NCBI GenBank assembly: GCA_963699055.1
Contig: CAVOTA010000002.1
Location: 992,001 to 1,056,000 of the forward strand
Direction of reading: 5' to 3'
Source of the DNA: Bog-756 sp963699055
GTDB lineage: Bacteria > Actinomycetota > Acidimicrobiia > Acidimicrobiales > RAAP-2
Length of the DNA: 64,000 bases
Shown here: positions 9,251-18,811 of the stretch, one piece after another
Position numbering within the stretch: position 1 is the stretch's first letter
How the letters are laid out: each line of letters starts with the position of its first letter
Notes under the pieces: model-generated
Told to the model about the DNA's origin: nothing
The model's input: only the letters and a program-made list of their open reading frames with translations
Database searches by the model: none
Program-made: the position numbers and the translations under genes

Positions 9251-10468
9251 TCAGCCGGACCCGGCCACCCGTGCGGCCACGGCCGCCACCCGTGCGGCCA
9301 CCACGTCGTCGGCGAACTCGTCCACGAACAGGGCGTGGGCGGCCTCCGACAGGCGGGCCCGCAGCGCCTCGTCGGCCAGCAGACGGGCGCACGCCGAGGC
9401 CAGGCCGTCGGCGGTGTCGGCCACCAGGAGGTGGACCCCGTCCACCGCCCCCAGTCCCTCGGCCCCGAGCGTGGTGGACACCACGGGGACCCGCTGGGCG
9501 AACGCCTCGAGCACCTTCAACCGGGTGCCGCTGCCGAAGCGCAGGGGGACGACCACCACGTCGGCGCGGGCCAGCTCGTCGGCCATGTCGGGTACCTGGC
9601 CGACCAGGGTGACGGTCGGCGGGTCCTCGAGGGCGGACAGGCCGGGGGCGGTGGTGCCCACCAGCCGGACCCGGACGTCGGGGACGAGTGCGCCGAGCCG
9701 GGGCACGACGTCGCGCACGAGGAACCGGGCCGCCTCGGCGTTCGGCGGGTAGCGGAGGGTGCCCTGGAACAGGACGACGGGAGGCCGGCCGACCGCGACG
9801 CGCCCGACCGGGTCGGCCACCACGCGGTAGCCGTTCGGGACCACCTCGACCCGGGGCACCCCACCGGCCCGGGCCCGTTCGGCGTCGAGGTCGCTGCACA
9901 CCACGGTGGCCGCCACCCGCTCCCCCGCCGACCGCTGGAGCCGGCGCCACCGTCGGACCTCCCCGGCGCTGAACGCCCGCGCCGCGGCGCGCCGGGCCCG
10001 GTCCGCGGGTCCGGCGGCCGCCGTCGGGATGGCCATCCGGGCGGCGATCTTGTGGTCCTCCAGGTCGACCAGGTCCAGGACCCCCGGGGCGGCCACCATG
10101 CCCCCGGTCAGCAGCAGCGGGCGGATGCCGAAGTACCACACCAGGTCGTAGTGCCCGTGGGCGAACCGGGTGACCGCCCGCAGGGTGGCCCCGCCGTCGG
10201 GCCGCGGCAGCTCGAACGGCGTGCCCCGGAGGGCGACGCCGAGTCGGCCGGCGCCGGTGGGCGGACGGTCGTCGAAGGCGACGTGGCCGACCCGGGCCAG
10301 GGGCACCGACGGGTCGGGCGGGTCGATGTCGGTGCGGGCGTGGGGCAGCACGCTGAACAGGTCGACGGGTCCGCACCGGGTGAGGCCGCCCAGCACCGTG
10401 GCCAGGCGCAGTCGGGAGCCGCTGTTGGCCGGCCAGGGGTACTCGCCCGCCACCACCAGGGTCCTCAC
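9251..10468 (-). CDS. Glycosyltransferase family 4-like protein
   Basis: 405 residues from a GTG at 10468, supported by an AGGAGGGAGGA ribosome-binding stretch just upstream; VRTLVVAGEYPWPANSGSRLR is a normal first strand. The C-terminal half shows FQGTLRYPPNAEAARFLV and PLRFGSGTRLKVLEAFAQ, a donor-site region related to the WcaI/TuaH type of glycosyltransferases, with the usual acidic pair. The acceptor is unknown. It is transcribed away from the next gene at 10673, the 204-base gap serving as a divergent promoter region. No signal peptide, so it is cytosolic. Confidence 0.82.
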   Translation of the reverse strand: MRTLVVAGEYPWPANSGSRLRLATVLGGLTRCGPVDLFSVLPHARTDIDPPDPSVPLARVGHVAFDDRPPTGAGRLGVALRGTPFELPRPDGGATLRAVTRFAHGHYDLVWYFGIRPLLLTGGMVAAPGVLDLVDLEDHKIAARMAIPTAAAGPADRARRAAARAFSAGEVRRWRRLQRSAGERVAATVVCSDLDAERARAGGVPRVEVVPNGYRVVADPVGRVAVGRPPVVLFQGTLRYPPNAEAARFLVRDVVPRLGALVPDVRVRLVGTTAPGLSALEDPPTVTLVGQVPDMADELARADVVVVPLRFGSGTRLKVLEAFAQRVPVVSTTLGAEGLGAVDGVHLLVADTADGLASACARLLADEALRARLSEAAHALFVDEFADDVVAARVAAVAARVAGSG

Positions 10469-10672
10469 GGGTCCTCCCTCCTGCTCCCGCGTGCCTGCGG
10501 TCGTGGATCTGCGCCCGGTCCCGCAGGACCGGGGCCCGGCGCACCCGGGACCGGCCGATGGTAGCCCCGCGCCGGAGCGGGCCCCGCGCCGGACGGCGGC
10601 GACGTCGCCGGCCCCGGCCGTGACGGCTGGTACCTTTGGCGGGCCGGAGGGGCCGGCGACGGAGGGGCCGGG

Positions 10673-11791
10673 ATGACCGACCAGTGGCAGCGCACCGAGG
10701 AGCCACTGGTCCTCCACGTCATCCCGACGCCGCTCGCACGCGGCGCCCAGCGCGAGGCCCGTGCGCTCGCCGACGAGCTCGACCGGCCCGGCGTCCGGGC
10801 CCACCGGGTGCTCTGCCTGTTCGCGGGCCCCGACGAGGTGGAGCCGGACCTGACCCTCGCCCTACCCGACGGCGACGACCCCGGCGTCGGCTGGAACTGG
10901 CGCACGGTGCCCCGGCTGCGACGGGCGCTCACCCGCCTCGACCCGGTGTGCGTCGTGGCCCACGGGGGCGAGCCCCTCAAGTACCTGGTGCCGGCCACGA
11001 CCGGCCACCGGCGCCCGCTGGCCTACTACGCCATCGGCACCTACGGGGCGTCCGCCGCCCGCCGGGCGCAGGTGGCGGTGTGGCGTTCGCTCCTGCGACG
11101 GGTCGACGCCGTCGCCGCCGAGGGCGACGAGGTGGCCGAGGAGTGCACCCGACTGCTCGGGGTGCCGGCCGACCGGGTCACCATGACACCCAACGGACGC
11201 GACCCGGACGTCTTCCGCCCCCGTCCCGACGGTCGGGGCGACCTCCCGGTGCTCGCCTTCGTCGGGGCACTGACCGAGGGCAAACGGCCCGACCGGTTCG
11301 TGGAGGCCGTCGCCGCGCTGCGCGCCCGTGGACTCGGGTTCCGGGCCGTCCTCATCGGCGACGGGGCCCTGCGGGACCGGATCACCGGGCCGGCGGCCGC
11401 TGCCGGGGTCGAGCTGCTCGGGTCCCGCGACGACGTCGCCGAGCTGCTCGGCCGGGCCGACGTGATGGTGTTCCCCAGCCGGCCCCAGGGCGAGGGCATG
11501 CCCGGCGTGCTGATCGAGGGCGGCCTGTCGGGACTGCCCGTCGTGGCCACCGACGTCCCCGGTGTCCGCTCGGTGATCGACGACGGGGTGACCGGCTACG
11601 TGGTCGGGGTGGACGACCTCGACGCCATGGTGGCGCACCTGGCCCGGCTGGTGTCCGACGGCGGTCTCCGGGCGGCGATGGGGGCGGCCGCCCGGGCCCG
11701 CTGCATCGACCACTTCTCGATCGGTGCCGTGGGGGCCCTGTGGCTGCGGGTGCTGACCCCGCTCCTCCCGCCCGGCCTCGGCGGGGCCTGA
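10673..11791 (+). CDS. Glycosyltransferase family 4
   Basis: 372 residues. The first half has VLHVIPTPLARGAQREARALA, the mobile acceptor-binding loop. The second half has FVGALTEGKRPDRFVEAVAAL and PSRPQGEGMPGVLIEGG, the donor-binding and E-x7-E regions. The ATG follows GGAGGGGCCGGG, an acceptable ribosome-binding site. It is a single-gene unit, divergent from the previous glycosyltransferase and convergent with the membrane protein that follows (16-base gap). The donor sugar cannot be assigned. Confidence 0.85.
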   Translation: MTDQWQRTEEPLVLHVIPTPLARGAQREARALADELDRPGVRAHRVLCLFAGPDEVEPDLTLALPDGDDPGVGWNWRTVPRLRRALTRLDPVCVVAHGGEPLKYLVPATTGHRRPLAYYAIGTYGASAARRAQVAVWRSLLRRVDAVAAEGDEVAEECTRLLGVPADRVTMTPNGRDPDVFRPRPDGRGDLPVLAFVGALTEGKRPDRFVEAVAALRARGLGFRAVLIGDGALRDRITGPAAAAGVELLGSRDDVAELLGRADVMVFPSRPQGEGMPGVLIEGGLSGLPVVATDVPGVRSVIDDGVTGYVVGVDDLDAMVAHLARLVSDGGLRAAMGAAARARCIDHFSIGAVGALWLRVLTPLLPPGLGGA

Positions 11792-11807
11792 GGCACCACG
11801 CTGACCG

Positions 11808-13265
11808 TCAGCCGGGTGGCGGCGGACGTCCCTGGCCGACCGGACCGGCACCCCGGCCGGCGACGTCGCCGCCGGCCGTCACCTCGGCCCGGGCGGCACG
11901 GGCCCCGGCCGTGAGCGAGTCGGCGTAGGCGCGGCGCATCGAGCGCAGCATGCGGTCCCGCTGGAGCACGGCCGCCCGGAACCGGGCGCGGTCCTTGCGT
12001 CTGTACTCCCACTCGTACATCGCCGGTTGCCCCTTGGGCGACCGCGGGATGGCGAACAGGACCATCAGGAACGGGAGCAGCATGACCCGCTCCCGGTAGA
12101 TGAGCCCGAGGTTGCCCAGTGCGGCGAAGGCGTAGATGAACCCGATGCTGTAGACGAGGCACATCGTCACGTAGGGACGGGCGAACATGGCTCGGGGCAG
12201 GATCCGCAGCTGGCGGTAGGACGCCACCACGACCCCGAGGATCACCATGTTCTCGAAGGCGGCGGCGTACTCGCCCGAGCCGTGGGCGTTGAACGGCAGC
12301 GGGTTGAAGAGGACCTCGTAGGCGTCGATCGGCCACTTGGCCGGATTCGACGAGTACGTGAACCCGGAGCTCCCGAAGCCGACACCGGTCCCGTTGTTGT
12401 TGGCGTTGGTGGCCTGCAGGTTGATGCCCGACGAGCCGGTCCCGAACCGGAGGTAGTGGAGGGTCATGTAGACCGACACCCCGAGCAGGATCCCCATGAA
12501 GGCGAGCCCGCCGATGCGTTTCAGCGTGCTCCGACCGTCCCGGCCGTTCTGCGGCCGGATCATCAGGGCCACGGCGAAACCGCCCAGGATGACCAGGAGC
12601 TCGTTGGGCCGGATGAGGGCGCCGATGAGCACGCCCAGGGTGGCCAGGCGGAACCCACCGGGGGCGCGCACCAGCACCTTGGCGCAGCCGTACGCCACGA
12701 AGCCGAGGGAGACCGTCATGATGGCCTCCTTCGAGACGTCGGCGGTCCAGAAGATCGTCGACGGCAGGAAGAAGATGAGGTAGGCGTAGCGACGGTGCCC
12801 GCGGAGCACGCCGGGGAACGTCACGGTGAAGGCCCGGTAGAAGAGGATCGACCCGAGGAACGAGAACCACGAGAACACCAGGAAGGTGGCCAGCTGGTTG
12901 ACGCCGACGATGGCCATGACCACCCCGGCGAAGATGCTGACCGAGCCGTCGTTGACGATGCCGCGCACGTCGGATCCGGCCAGGGTGAAGTTGAACGACC
13001 GGAAGTTGGGGGCGAGGATCGAGCCCTGGGTGTCGTACCGGATCCAGTCGGCGATGCCGTGGTAGAAGTGGTTCACCACGAAGATCTGGGCCGGCGCCGC
13101 CAGCAGGTGCAGGACCAGGCTGATGGTCAGGATCCGCACCAGCCAGGGGTTCTTCTCCTTCTCGGCCACCCACCGGATGAGCGGGCGCGAGGCGCCCACG
13201 ATCACGGCGATGACCACGACCACCCCCAGCGGGTTGGACCCGAGGTGACCGGAGGCGAACAGCAT
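11808..13265 (-). CDS. Multipass membrane protein, possible polysaccharide polymerase or related
   Basis: 485 residues with ten or more hydrophobic spans, a long periplasmic-looking Asn/Gly/Ser-rich loop in the middle (GINLQATNANNNGTG region), a second cluster of spans, and a charged, partly disordered C-terminus of about 80 residues. The topology resembles O-antigen polymerases or glycosyltransferase-C enzymes, but I see no diagnostic catalytic motif. It lies 28 bases downstream of the Wzz/BY-kinase-like gene on the same strand, which supports a joint role in chain assembly. The functional label is inference from topology and neighbourhood. Confidence 0.65.
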   Translation of the reverse strand: MLFASGHLGSNPLGVVVVIAVIVGASRPLIRWVAEKEKNPWLVRILTISLVLHLLAAPAQIFVVNHFYHGIADWIRYDTQGSILAPNFRSFNFTLAGSDVRGIVNDGSVSIFAGVVMAIVGVNQLATFLVFSWFSFLGSILFYRAFTVTFPGVLRGHRRYAYLIFFLPSTIFWTADVSKEAIMTVSLGFVAYGCAKVLVRAPGGFRLATLGVLIGALIRPNELLVILGGFAVALMIRPQNGRDGRSTLKRIGGLAFMGILLGVSVYMTLHYLRFGTGSSGINLQATNANNNGTGVGFGSSGFTYSSNPAKWPIDAYEVLFNPLPFNAHGSGEYAAAFENMVILGVVVASYRQLRILPRAMFARPYVTMCLVYSIGFIYAFAALGNLGLIYRERVMLLPFLMVLFAIPRSPKGQPAMYEWEYRRKDRARFRAAVLQRDRMLRSMRRAYADSLTAGARAARAEVTAGGDVAGRGAGPVGQGRPPPPG

Positions 13266-13293
13266 CAGTGCGCCCGTGGCCCGGTCGTGCCGC

Positions 13294-14982
13294 TCAGGAC
13301 GGGTGGAGCTCGGGGGCGGCGTCGCTCACGGCGTCGCCATCGGCCTCCGGGTCGTCGAGCGTGCCGGTGTCACCGACGACCGAGGCGTCGAGCGCGGCAC
13401 GGTTGCGGCCCGACGCCGCCATGCCGGCGTCGAGGATGCGGCGCTGGGACCGGGAGAGCTCCTCGCCGGTGAACACCACGCCGAGCACCGGGGCGCCGAG
13501 CCGGCGCAGGATGTCCCCCATGTCCTCGGCGTCGGGGGCCTCGGTGACCCCCGAGTCGACCACGACGACGATGGCGTCCACCGAGTGCACCATGGCCTCG
13601 CCGTGGTGGTAGCGGAGGAACGCCGGTGCCTCGACGATGACCACGTCGGCCACCTGGCGGGCGGCGTCGAACACGTCCTTGACCCGCGACACGAGCTGGC
13701 CGCTGTTGCGCATGAAGTGGCGCAGCGACAGCAACGACACGTTCTCGGGACCCGCCGGGGTCAGCCGGTTCTCGACGTCCTCCGGCGTGACCGGCCCGGA
13801 CAGCACGCTGTCGGCGGGGAAGGTGGTGCCGACCTCGAGGTCGGCGGAGGTCACGACGATGACCCGCTCCGCTGCCTCGGCGTAGGTGGCGGCCACGTTG
13901 GCCACGACCTTGGCCCGGGAGGGCTCGTCGATCGTCGACACCACGAGCAGGACGTTGCGCGAGCCCGCCTCGGGCACCCGGTAGGGCTCGACCTGCGGGC
14001 TCGCCATGCCGAACATCTCGGCGAACTGGTCGCCGCCCCCCGCCGGGGAGGAGTCGGCCGCCATGGACTCGAACAGGATGGACATCCGGAGCTTGCGGTA
14101 CGCCTCGGCGGCCGGTGACGTGGGCCGGTCGACGACGTCGACGACCGCCGGGTCGGGCGGGTACGTCTCGGGGATGTCGGCGATCACCGGGAACTTGAAG
14201 TGGACCTCGGCCCGGCTCGCCCGACGGATGGACTTGTTGAGCAGCTCACGGGCGAGGATCAGCACCAGTGCGAGCAGTGCACCGCCGAGGAGGCCGATAC
14301 CGAGACGCACCTTGCGGCTGTCGAGCGTGCTGGTGGTCGGGAGGTTGATCCGGTGCGCCAGTTCGGGGGTCCCGGGGAAGATGACCTGGTACCCGGTGGA
14401 CGTCGACGCGAACGGCGAGCCGTCCGCACTGGTGGCCCCGGAGTTCTTGGACGACGCCGGCGGGTTGGCGGCGGCGTGGGCGGCGGCCTGGGCCTCGAGC
14501 GTGTTGCCCAGCTCCTTGGCGTAGGCGTTGGCCAGGTCCGCGGCCAGCTGCGCCGTCGGCCCCTGGGCGAAGAGCGTGACCAGACCGCCCGTCGTGGCCT
14601 TGGCCGACTTCGCCGAGGTGGTGCTCGCACCGGGACCCGTCGGGTAGGCACCCTTGCCGGTCACGGCGGCGGTGGTCCCGAACATGCCTGCCGCGTACGT
14701 GTAGGGGTTGCCGGTCAGCCCGACGTCGGACACGGCGGCCAGCTTGACCGGGAAGGTGTTCGAGTAGAAGAGGATCTGGGCGTTCGACACGGTCCCCTGG
14801 ATCAGGCCGCTCGACGCCGGGGCGCCGACGGATGCGAACGTCTCCCACTTGAGGATCGTCTTCGGGTGCTTCGGCGACGACACGGGGAACACGAGCGCGA
14901 TCACGGCACCCACCACGGCCAGCACTACGATGAGTCGCCACCGCTTGCGCACGGCGGCGAGGAAGTTGATTGGCTCGATCAT
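13294..14982 (-). CDS. Wzz/BY-kinase-like chain-length protein with degenerate ATP site
   Basis: 562 residues. It has an N-terminal Wzz-like region: cytosolic NFLAAVRKRWRL, TM1 about 15-33, an extracytoplasmic domain of about 190 residues, TM2 about 226-244. A cytosolic domain follows with EAYRKLRMSI (293-302), the usual entry to a CpsD/Wzc-type kinase. The P-loop that should read GKSTTAAN is SRAKVVAN (355-362): the catalytic Lys is Arg and the Ser is Ala. The Walker A' VDAD has become VTSAD. No Tyr-rich tail is present. It probably sets chain length or scaffolds the exporter without kinase activity. The ATG at 14982 is preceded by AGGGG. Confidence 0.82.
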   Translation of the reverse strand: MIEPINFLAAVRKRWRLIVVLAVVGAVIALVFPVSSPKHPKTILKWETFASVGAPASSGLIQGTVSNAQILFYSNTFPVKLAAVSDVGLTGNPYTYAAGMFGTTAAVTGKGAYPTGPGASTTSAKSAKATTGGLVTLFAQGPTAQLAADLANAYAKELGNTLEAQAAAHAAANPPASSKNSGATSADGSPFASTSTGYQVIFPGTPELAHRINLPTTSTLDSRKVRLGIGLLGGALLALVLILARELLNKSIRRASRAEVHFKFPVIADIPETYPPDPAVVDVVDRPTSPAAEAYRKLRMSILFESMAADSSPAGGGDQFAEMFGMASPQVEPYRVPEAGSRNVLLVVSTIDEPSRAKVVANVAATYAEAAERVIVVTSADLEVGTTFPADSVLSGPVTPEDVENRLTPAGPENVSLLSLRHFMRNSGQLVSRVKDVFDAARQVADVVIVEAPAFLRYHHGEAMVHSVDAIVVVVDSGVTEAPDAEDMGDILRRLGAPVLGVVFTGEELSRSQRRILDAGMAASGRNRAALDASVVGDTGTLDDPEADGDAVSDAAPELHPS

Positions 14983-15434
14983 GCCCCTAGTCCTGTCTGT
15001 GTTCCGTCGTCCGGAAGGACCCCGTTGCGGACATCCGATGGTACTACACGGTCCCCGCGTTTCCGCCAGGGGAATCTGACGAATCCCCTGTCCCCCGGCG
15101 GTGTCGGACGGTCCGGAACCGGCCCGGCCGGCCCGGTCCCGCGGGCCCCGGGGGCCCCTGCCGCGGTCGCCCGCGCCACGGCCCAGGGTAGGGCGTCGGG
15201 GCCGGACGCGCCGGTCGCCCCGGGCGGGCCGTCCGCGATCCCAAAATTTGAGGATGCCAGACCCGTTCCGCCGCGGTAGAGTCTTGACCGACGACACAGG
15301 GCAACCGGGAACGGGAGCAGGCAGGGGCCGAGGGGTGCGGGGGCACGCCGAGGCGAGGGACATATTCGTCAGCAGGGGGCGCAGCAGTGCCGGCTTCACC
15401 TGCCTCGGTGCAGTGATTCAGGGGGGGCAACCGG
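14983..15434. other. 452-base divergent intergenic region
   Basis: No convincing gene. It separates the Wzz-like gene from the FlaA1-like gene. A rare AT island (CCAAAATTTGAGGATGCC) starts at 15241. GGGCAACCGG occurs twice, at 15299-15308 and again at 15425-15434 immediately before the ATG. One promoter candidate is listed separately. Confidence 0.6.
15254..15282 (+). promoter_or_regulatory. Candidate promoter for the FlaA1-like gene
   Basis: ATGCCA (15254-15259, 4 of 6 to TTGACA), a 17-base spacer, then TAGAGT (15277-15282), a good actinobacterial -10. It would give a 5' leader of about 145 bases. Confidence 0.4.
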
Positions 15435-17528
15435 ATGGGTTCGCCGACATCGCCAGCGTCACGAGGAGACATGGGTTCCGACGCGGGGCAGACCGAGGAC
15501 AACGAGTTCGCACGGACCGACATGCGTCGGGTCGCCATGGCGGCCAGCCGCGTGCGGGCCGCCATCCTCTTCGTCATCCTGGACGCCGTGGCCGTGGTCA
15601 TCGGCTACGGGCTCGCCGAGGTCACCTACTTCCGCGACCGGGCGCCGAGCGGCTACTTCGGCCCGTTCATCGCCTTCCTGGCCGTGGCCGTCGTCGTCAC
15701 CATCACGTCGAACCGGGTCTTCGGCCTCTACGGACGCATGTGGCGCCACGCCGGGGCCGACGAGGCCCGCCAGCTCCTCCTGTCCGTCGCCACGACCCTC
15801 ACCGTCCTCGTCCTGTGCTGGCCGGTGGGCAAGCTCCTCCACCTGCAGCTGGTACCGCCGATCGTGGTGGTGGTCGGCTGCATGTTCAGCGCCGCCGGCA
15901 TGGGCATCATCCGGTTCCACTCGCGGCTGTTCGCCTGGCAGCGGGGCTCCAAGCGCCTCGGTCTGCGGGTGGCGGTGATCGGCAGCCGTGACGCCGGTGC
16001 GGCGGCCATCCGCGAGATGCTGCGCAGCCCCGGCGCCGGGCTCGTCCCGGTGGCGGTGTTCGACGACGACGAGGGGGCCCACGGCCTGTCGCTGATGGGC
16101 GTCCCCGTGGTCGGCGGCATCGACGAGATCCCGAAGGCGACCAGCCGCTACACCATCCAGCAGGTGCTGCTGACGATCCCCTCCCCCTCCCCCGAACTCG
16201 TCGACCGCGCCCTGCGGGCCTCGGAGCGGGCCGGCGTGTCGATGAAGATCCTCCCCGGCGTCAAGGACATGCTCGACGAGCCCAACCACCTGACGGCCCT
16301 GCGCCAGGCGCGCGAGCCGCAGATCGAGGACCTCCTGGGCCGGACCCCGGTCCCGACCGACCTCGAGTCCGTCCGCCGCTCCATCGAGGGGCACCGGGTC
16401 CTGGTCACGGGCGCGGGCGGCTCCATCGGCTCCGAGATCTGCCGCCAGGTGGCCACCCTCGGCCCCGCCCAGCTGGTCCTCCTCGACCACGACGAGACCC
16501 ACCTCCACGACACCGCGGCCACGCTTTCCGTGGAGGCGGTCCAGGCGCTGGTCGACATCTACGACCGCGAGGCGGTGCTCGAGACCTTCGAGTGCTACCG
16601 CCCCGAGGTCGTGTTCCACGCCGCCGCCCACAAGCACGTCCCCGTCCTGGAGGAGCACCCGCTGGAGGCGGCCAAGACGAACGTGCTCGGCACCCTCAAC
16701 GTGGTCGACGCCGCCGCCGCCGTCGGCACCGGGCACTTCGTGCAGATCTCGACCGACAAGGCGGTCCACCCCTCGAGCGTGATGGGCGCCTCCAAGCGGT
16801 TGGCCGAGCAGACGGTCCTGGCCCACGCCCCGGTGGGCGCCGCCTACTGCACCGTCCGCTTCGGCAACGTGCTCGGCAGCCGGGGAAGCGTCATCCCGAC
16901 CTTCGCCCGCCAGATCGCCCAGGGCGGTCCGGTCACCGTCACCGACCCCCGGATGACCCGGTTCTTCATGAGCGTGGAGGAGGCGGTGCAGCTGGTGCTG
17001 CAGTCCTCGGTGCTCTCCGAGGGCGGCGAGATCTTCATGCTGGAGATGGGCGTCCCCGTCAAGATCATCGACCTGGCCGAGCGGATGATCCGGCTGTCGG
17101 GGTGCCAGGTCGGGATCGACATCCCCATCGAGATCACCGGCATGCGCCCCGGGGAGAAGCTCAGCGAGGTCCTGAGCACCCCCGACGAGGAGGTCCTCGG
17201 GACGAGCCACCCCTACATCAACCGCCTGGTCCCCACCCGGGCGCCGGCCGACGTGTTCGCCGTCGAGCTCGAGGACCTGGAGCTCGCCACCCTGCGCCGC
17301 GACAAGGAGTCCGTCCGCACCCTCCTGTTCACCGCCGGGACCTGCGGCGGCGGGACGGCCACCGTCCCGCCCGCGGTGCCCGGGTCCGGGTCGACCGCCG
17401 ACACCACGGGGGCCGACTCGTTCGAGTGGCCGGAGCTCGACGACGCCGAGGCGGACCTCGACCTGCAGGGGATGGTCGCCCGGTACGCCCCCCAGCCGGA
17501 GGGCGACCCCAGCCAGGTCCGGGCGTGA
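15435..17528 (+). CDS. Nucleotide-sugar 4,6-dehydratase/epimerase, FlaA1/CapD/WbpM family
   Basis: 697 residues, full length for the large membrane form. Four hydrophobic spans lie between about 42 and 160, then a first Rossmann-like domain (RVAVIGSRDAGAAA), then the catalytic SDR domain with GAGGSIGSE at 326-334, STDK at 439-442 and MGASK at 450-454, the family's Met-x3-Lys in place of Tyr-x3-Lys. Such enzymes convert UDP-GlcNAc to a 4-keto-6-deoxy sugar or its epimer, the first committed step to many capsule sugars. A Gly/Pro/Asp-rich C-terminal tail of about 80 residues is unusual. It precedes a dehydrogenase and an epimerase in one transcript. Confidence 0.92.
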   Translation: MGSPTSPASRGDMGSDAGQTEDNEFARTDMRRVAMAASRVRAAILFVILDAVAVVIGYGLAEVTYFRDRAPSGYFGPFIAFLAVAVVVTITSNRVFGLYGRMWRHAGADEARQLLLSVATTLTVLVLCWPVGKLLHLQLVPPIVVVVGCMFSAAGMGIIRFHSRLFAWQRGSKRLGLRVAVIGSRDAGAAAIREMLRSPGAGLVPVAVFDDDEGAHGLSLMGVPVVGGIDEIPKATSRYTIQQVLLTIPSPSPELVDRALRASERAGVSMKILPGVKDMLDEPNHLTALRQAREPQIEDLLGRTPVPTDLESVRRSIEGHRVLVTGAGGSIGSEICRQVATLGPAQLVLLDHDETHLHDTAATLSVEAVQALVDIYDREAVLETFECYRPEVVFHAAAHKHVPVLEEHPLEAAKTNVLGTLNVVDAAAAVGTGHFVQISTDKAVHPSSVMGASKRLAEQTVLAHAPVGAAYCTVRFGNVLGSRGSVIPTFARQIAQGGPVTVTDPRMTRFFMSVEEAVQLVLQSSVLSEGGEIFMLEMGVPVKIIDLAERMIRLSGCQVGIDIPIEITGMRPGEKLSEVLSTPDEEVLGTSHPYINRLVPTRAPADVFAVELEDLELATLRRDKESVRTLLFTAGTCGGGTATVPPAVPGSGSTADTTGADSFEWPELDDAEADLDLQGMVARYAPQPEGDPSQVRA

Positions 17529-17541
17529 CCGTCCGCCGTCG

Positions 17542-18804
17542 ATGACGGACGCACCCGGCAAGCTGGTCGTCGTCGGACAGGGCTACGTCGGACTCCCCCT
17601 GGCGCTGCGGGCCGTCGAGGTCGGCTACGACGTCGTCGGCTTCGACCTCGACGTCGACCGGATCAAACGGCTGGCTGACGGGGACTCCTACGTGGAGGAC
17701 ATCAGCGACGGACGCCTGGCCGCGGCCCTGGCCACCGGGCGCTTCCTCCCCACCGTGGACGCGGCGGCCATGGCCGGGTTCGACGTCGCCGTGATCGACG
17801 TCCCCACCCCGCTCGAGGAGGGCAACCCGAACCTCGCCTACGTGGAGGAGGCGGCGTCCACCCTCGCCACCCACCTGCGGCCCGGGGCGACGGTCGTGCT
17901 CGAGTCGACCAGCTACCCGGGCACCACCGAGGAGCTGGTGGTGCCCATCCTGGAGTCGGGGTCCGGGCTCGTCGGCGGGCGGGACTTCCACGCCGGCTAC
18001 AGCCCCGAGCGGATCGACCCCGGCAACGCCACCTGGAACCTCGAGAACACGCCGAAGGTCGTCTCGGGCATCGACGCCGCGTCGCTGGCGGTGGTCGAGG
18101 CGTTCTACGGCCGCCTGGTCGAGCGCACCGTGGCCGTGTCCGGCACCCGTGAGGCCGAGCTGACCAAGCTGCTCGAGAACACCTTCCGGCACGTCAACAT
18201 CGCGCTGGTGAACGAGCTGGCCATGTTCGCCGCCGACCTCGACATCGACGTGTGGGAGGCCATCGACGCCGCCTCCACCAAGCCGTTCGGCTACCTGCGC
18301 TTCACACCCGGACCGGGTGTCGGGGGCCACTGCCTCCCCATCGACCCGAGCTACCTGTCGTGGAAGGTCCGCCGCAGTCTGGGCCAGCCGTTCCGCTTCG
18401 TGGAACTGGCCAACGACGTCAACGAGCACATGCCCGACTACGTCGTGCGCCGGCTGATGCTGGCCTTCAACCGCATGGGACGTTCGGTCAACGGGTCCCG
18501 CGTACTGATCCTCGGGATGGCCTACAAGCGCAACACCGGCGACGCCCGCGAGGCACCGGGCACGGTGATCGCCCGGTCGCTGGTGGCACTGGGCGCCGAC
18601 CTCCGGGTGGCCGACCCCCACCTCGACGGCGCCGGGCTCGGGTTCCCGCTGGTCGAGGCGACCGCCGAGGAGCTGGCCGCCGCCGATGCCGTGGTCCTGG
18701 TGACCGACCACGACGCCTTCGACTACGACCTGGTGACGGCGCACGCGCGCTACGTGCTCGACACCCGCAACAGACTGGACGGGGCCGGCGTCGAGCGGCT
18801 CTGA
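17542..18804 (+). CDS. UDP-sugar dehydrogenase (UDP-glucose/UDP-ManNAc dehydrogenase family)
   Basis: 420 residues. The N-terminal NAD domain starts LVVVGQGYVGLPLA with GQGYVG at 12-17. The catalytic nucleophile is Cys264 in GVGGHCLPIDP. The third, UDP-binding domain begins near RVLILGMAYKRNTGD, where the KxNTxD motif is typical. It performs the four-electron oxidation of a UDP-hexose to the uronic acid using 2 NAD+; the exact substrate (Glc, ManNAc or GalNAc) is not decidable by eye. It starts 13 bases after the dehydratase and 8 bases before the epimerase, so the three probably form one sugar-nucleotide operon. Confidence 0.9.
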   Translation: MTDAPGKLVVVGQGYVGLPLALRAVEVGYDVVGFDLDVDRIKRLADGDSYVEDISDGRLAAALATGRFLPTVDAAAMAGFDVAVIDVPTPLEEGNPNLAYVEEAASTLATHLRPGATVVLESTSYPGTTEELVVPILESGSGLVGGRDFHAGYSPERIDPGNATWNLENTPKVVSGIDAASLAVVEAFYGRLVERTVAVSGTREAELTKLLENTFRHVNIALVNELAMFAADLDIDVWEAIDAASTKPFGYLRFTPGPGVGGHCLPIDPSYLSWKVRRSLGQPFRFVELANDVNEHMPDYVVRRLMLAFNRMGRSVNGSRVLILGMAYKRNTGDAREAPGTVIARSLVALGADLRVADPHLDGAGLGFPLVEATAEELAAADAVVLVTDHDAFDYDLVTAHARYVLDTRNRLDGAGVERL

Positions 18805-18811
18805 TGGTCGG

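Noticed and set aside
15284..15330. Possible c-di-GMP-I riboswitch (ACACAGGGCAACC resembles its CACAGGGCAAACC core)
   Set aside because: The second conserved block (GACGCAAAGCC) and the GNRA receptor arm are missing, so the match is probably chance.
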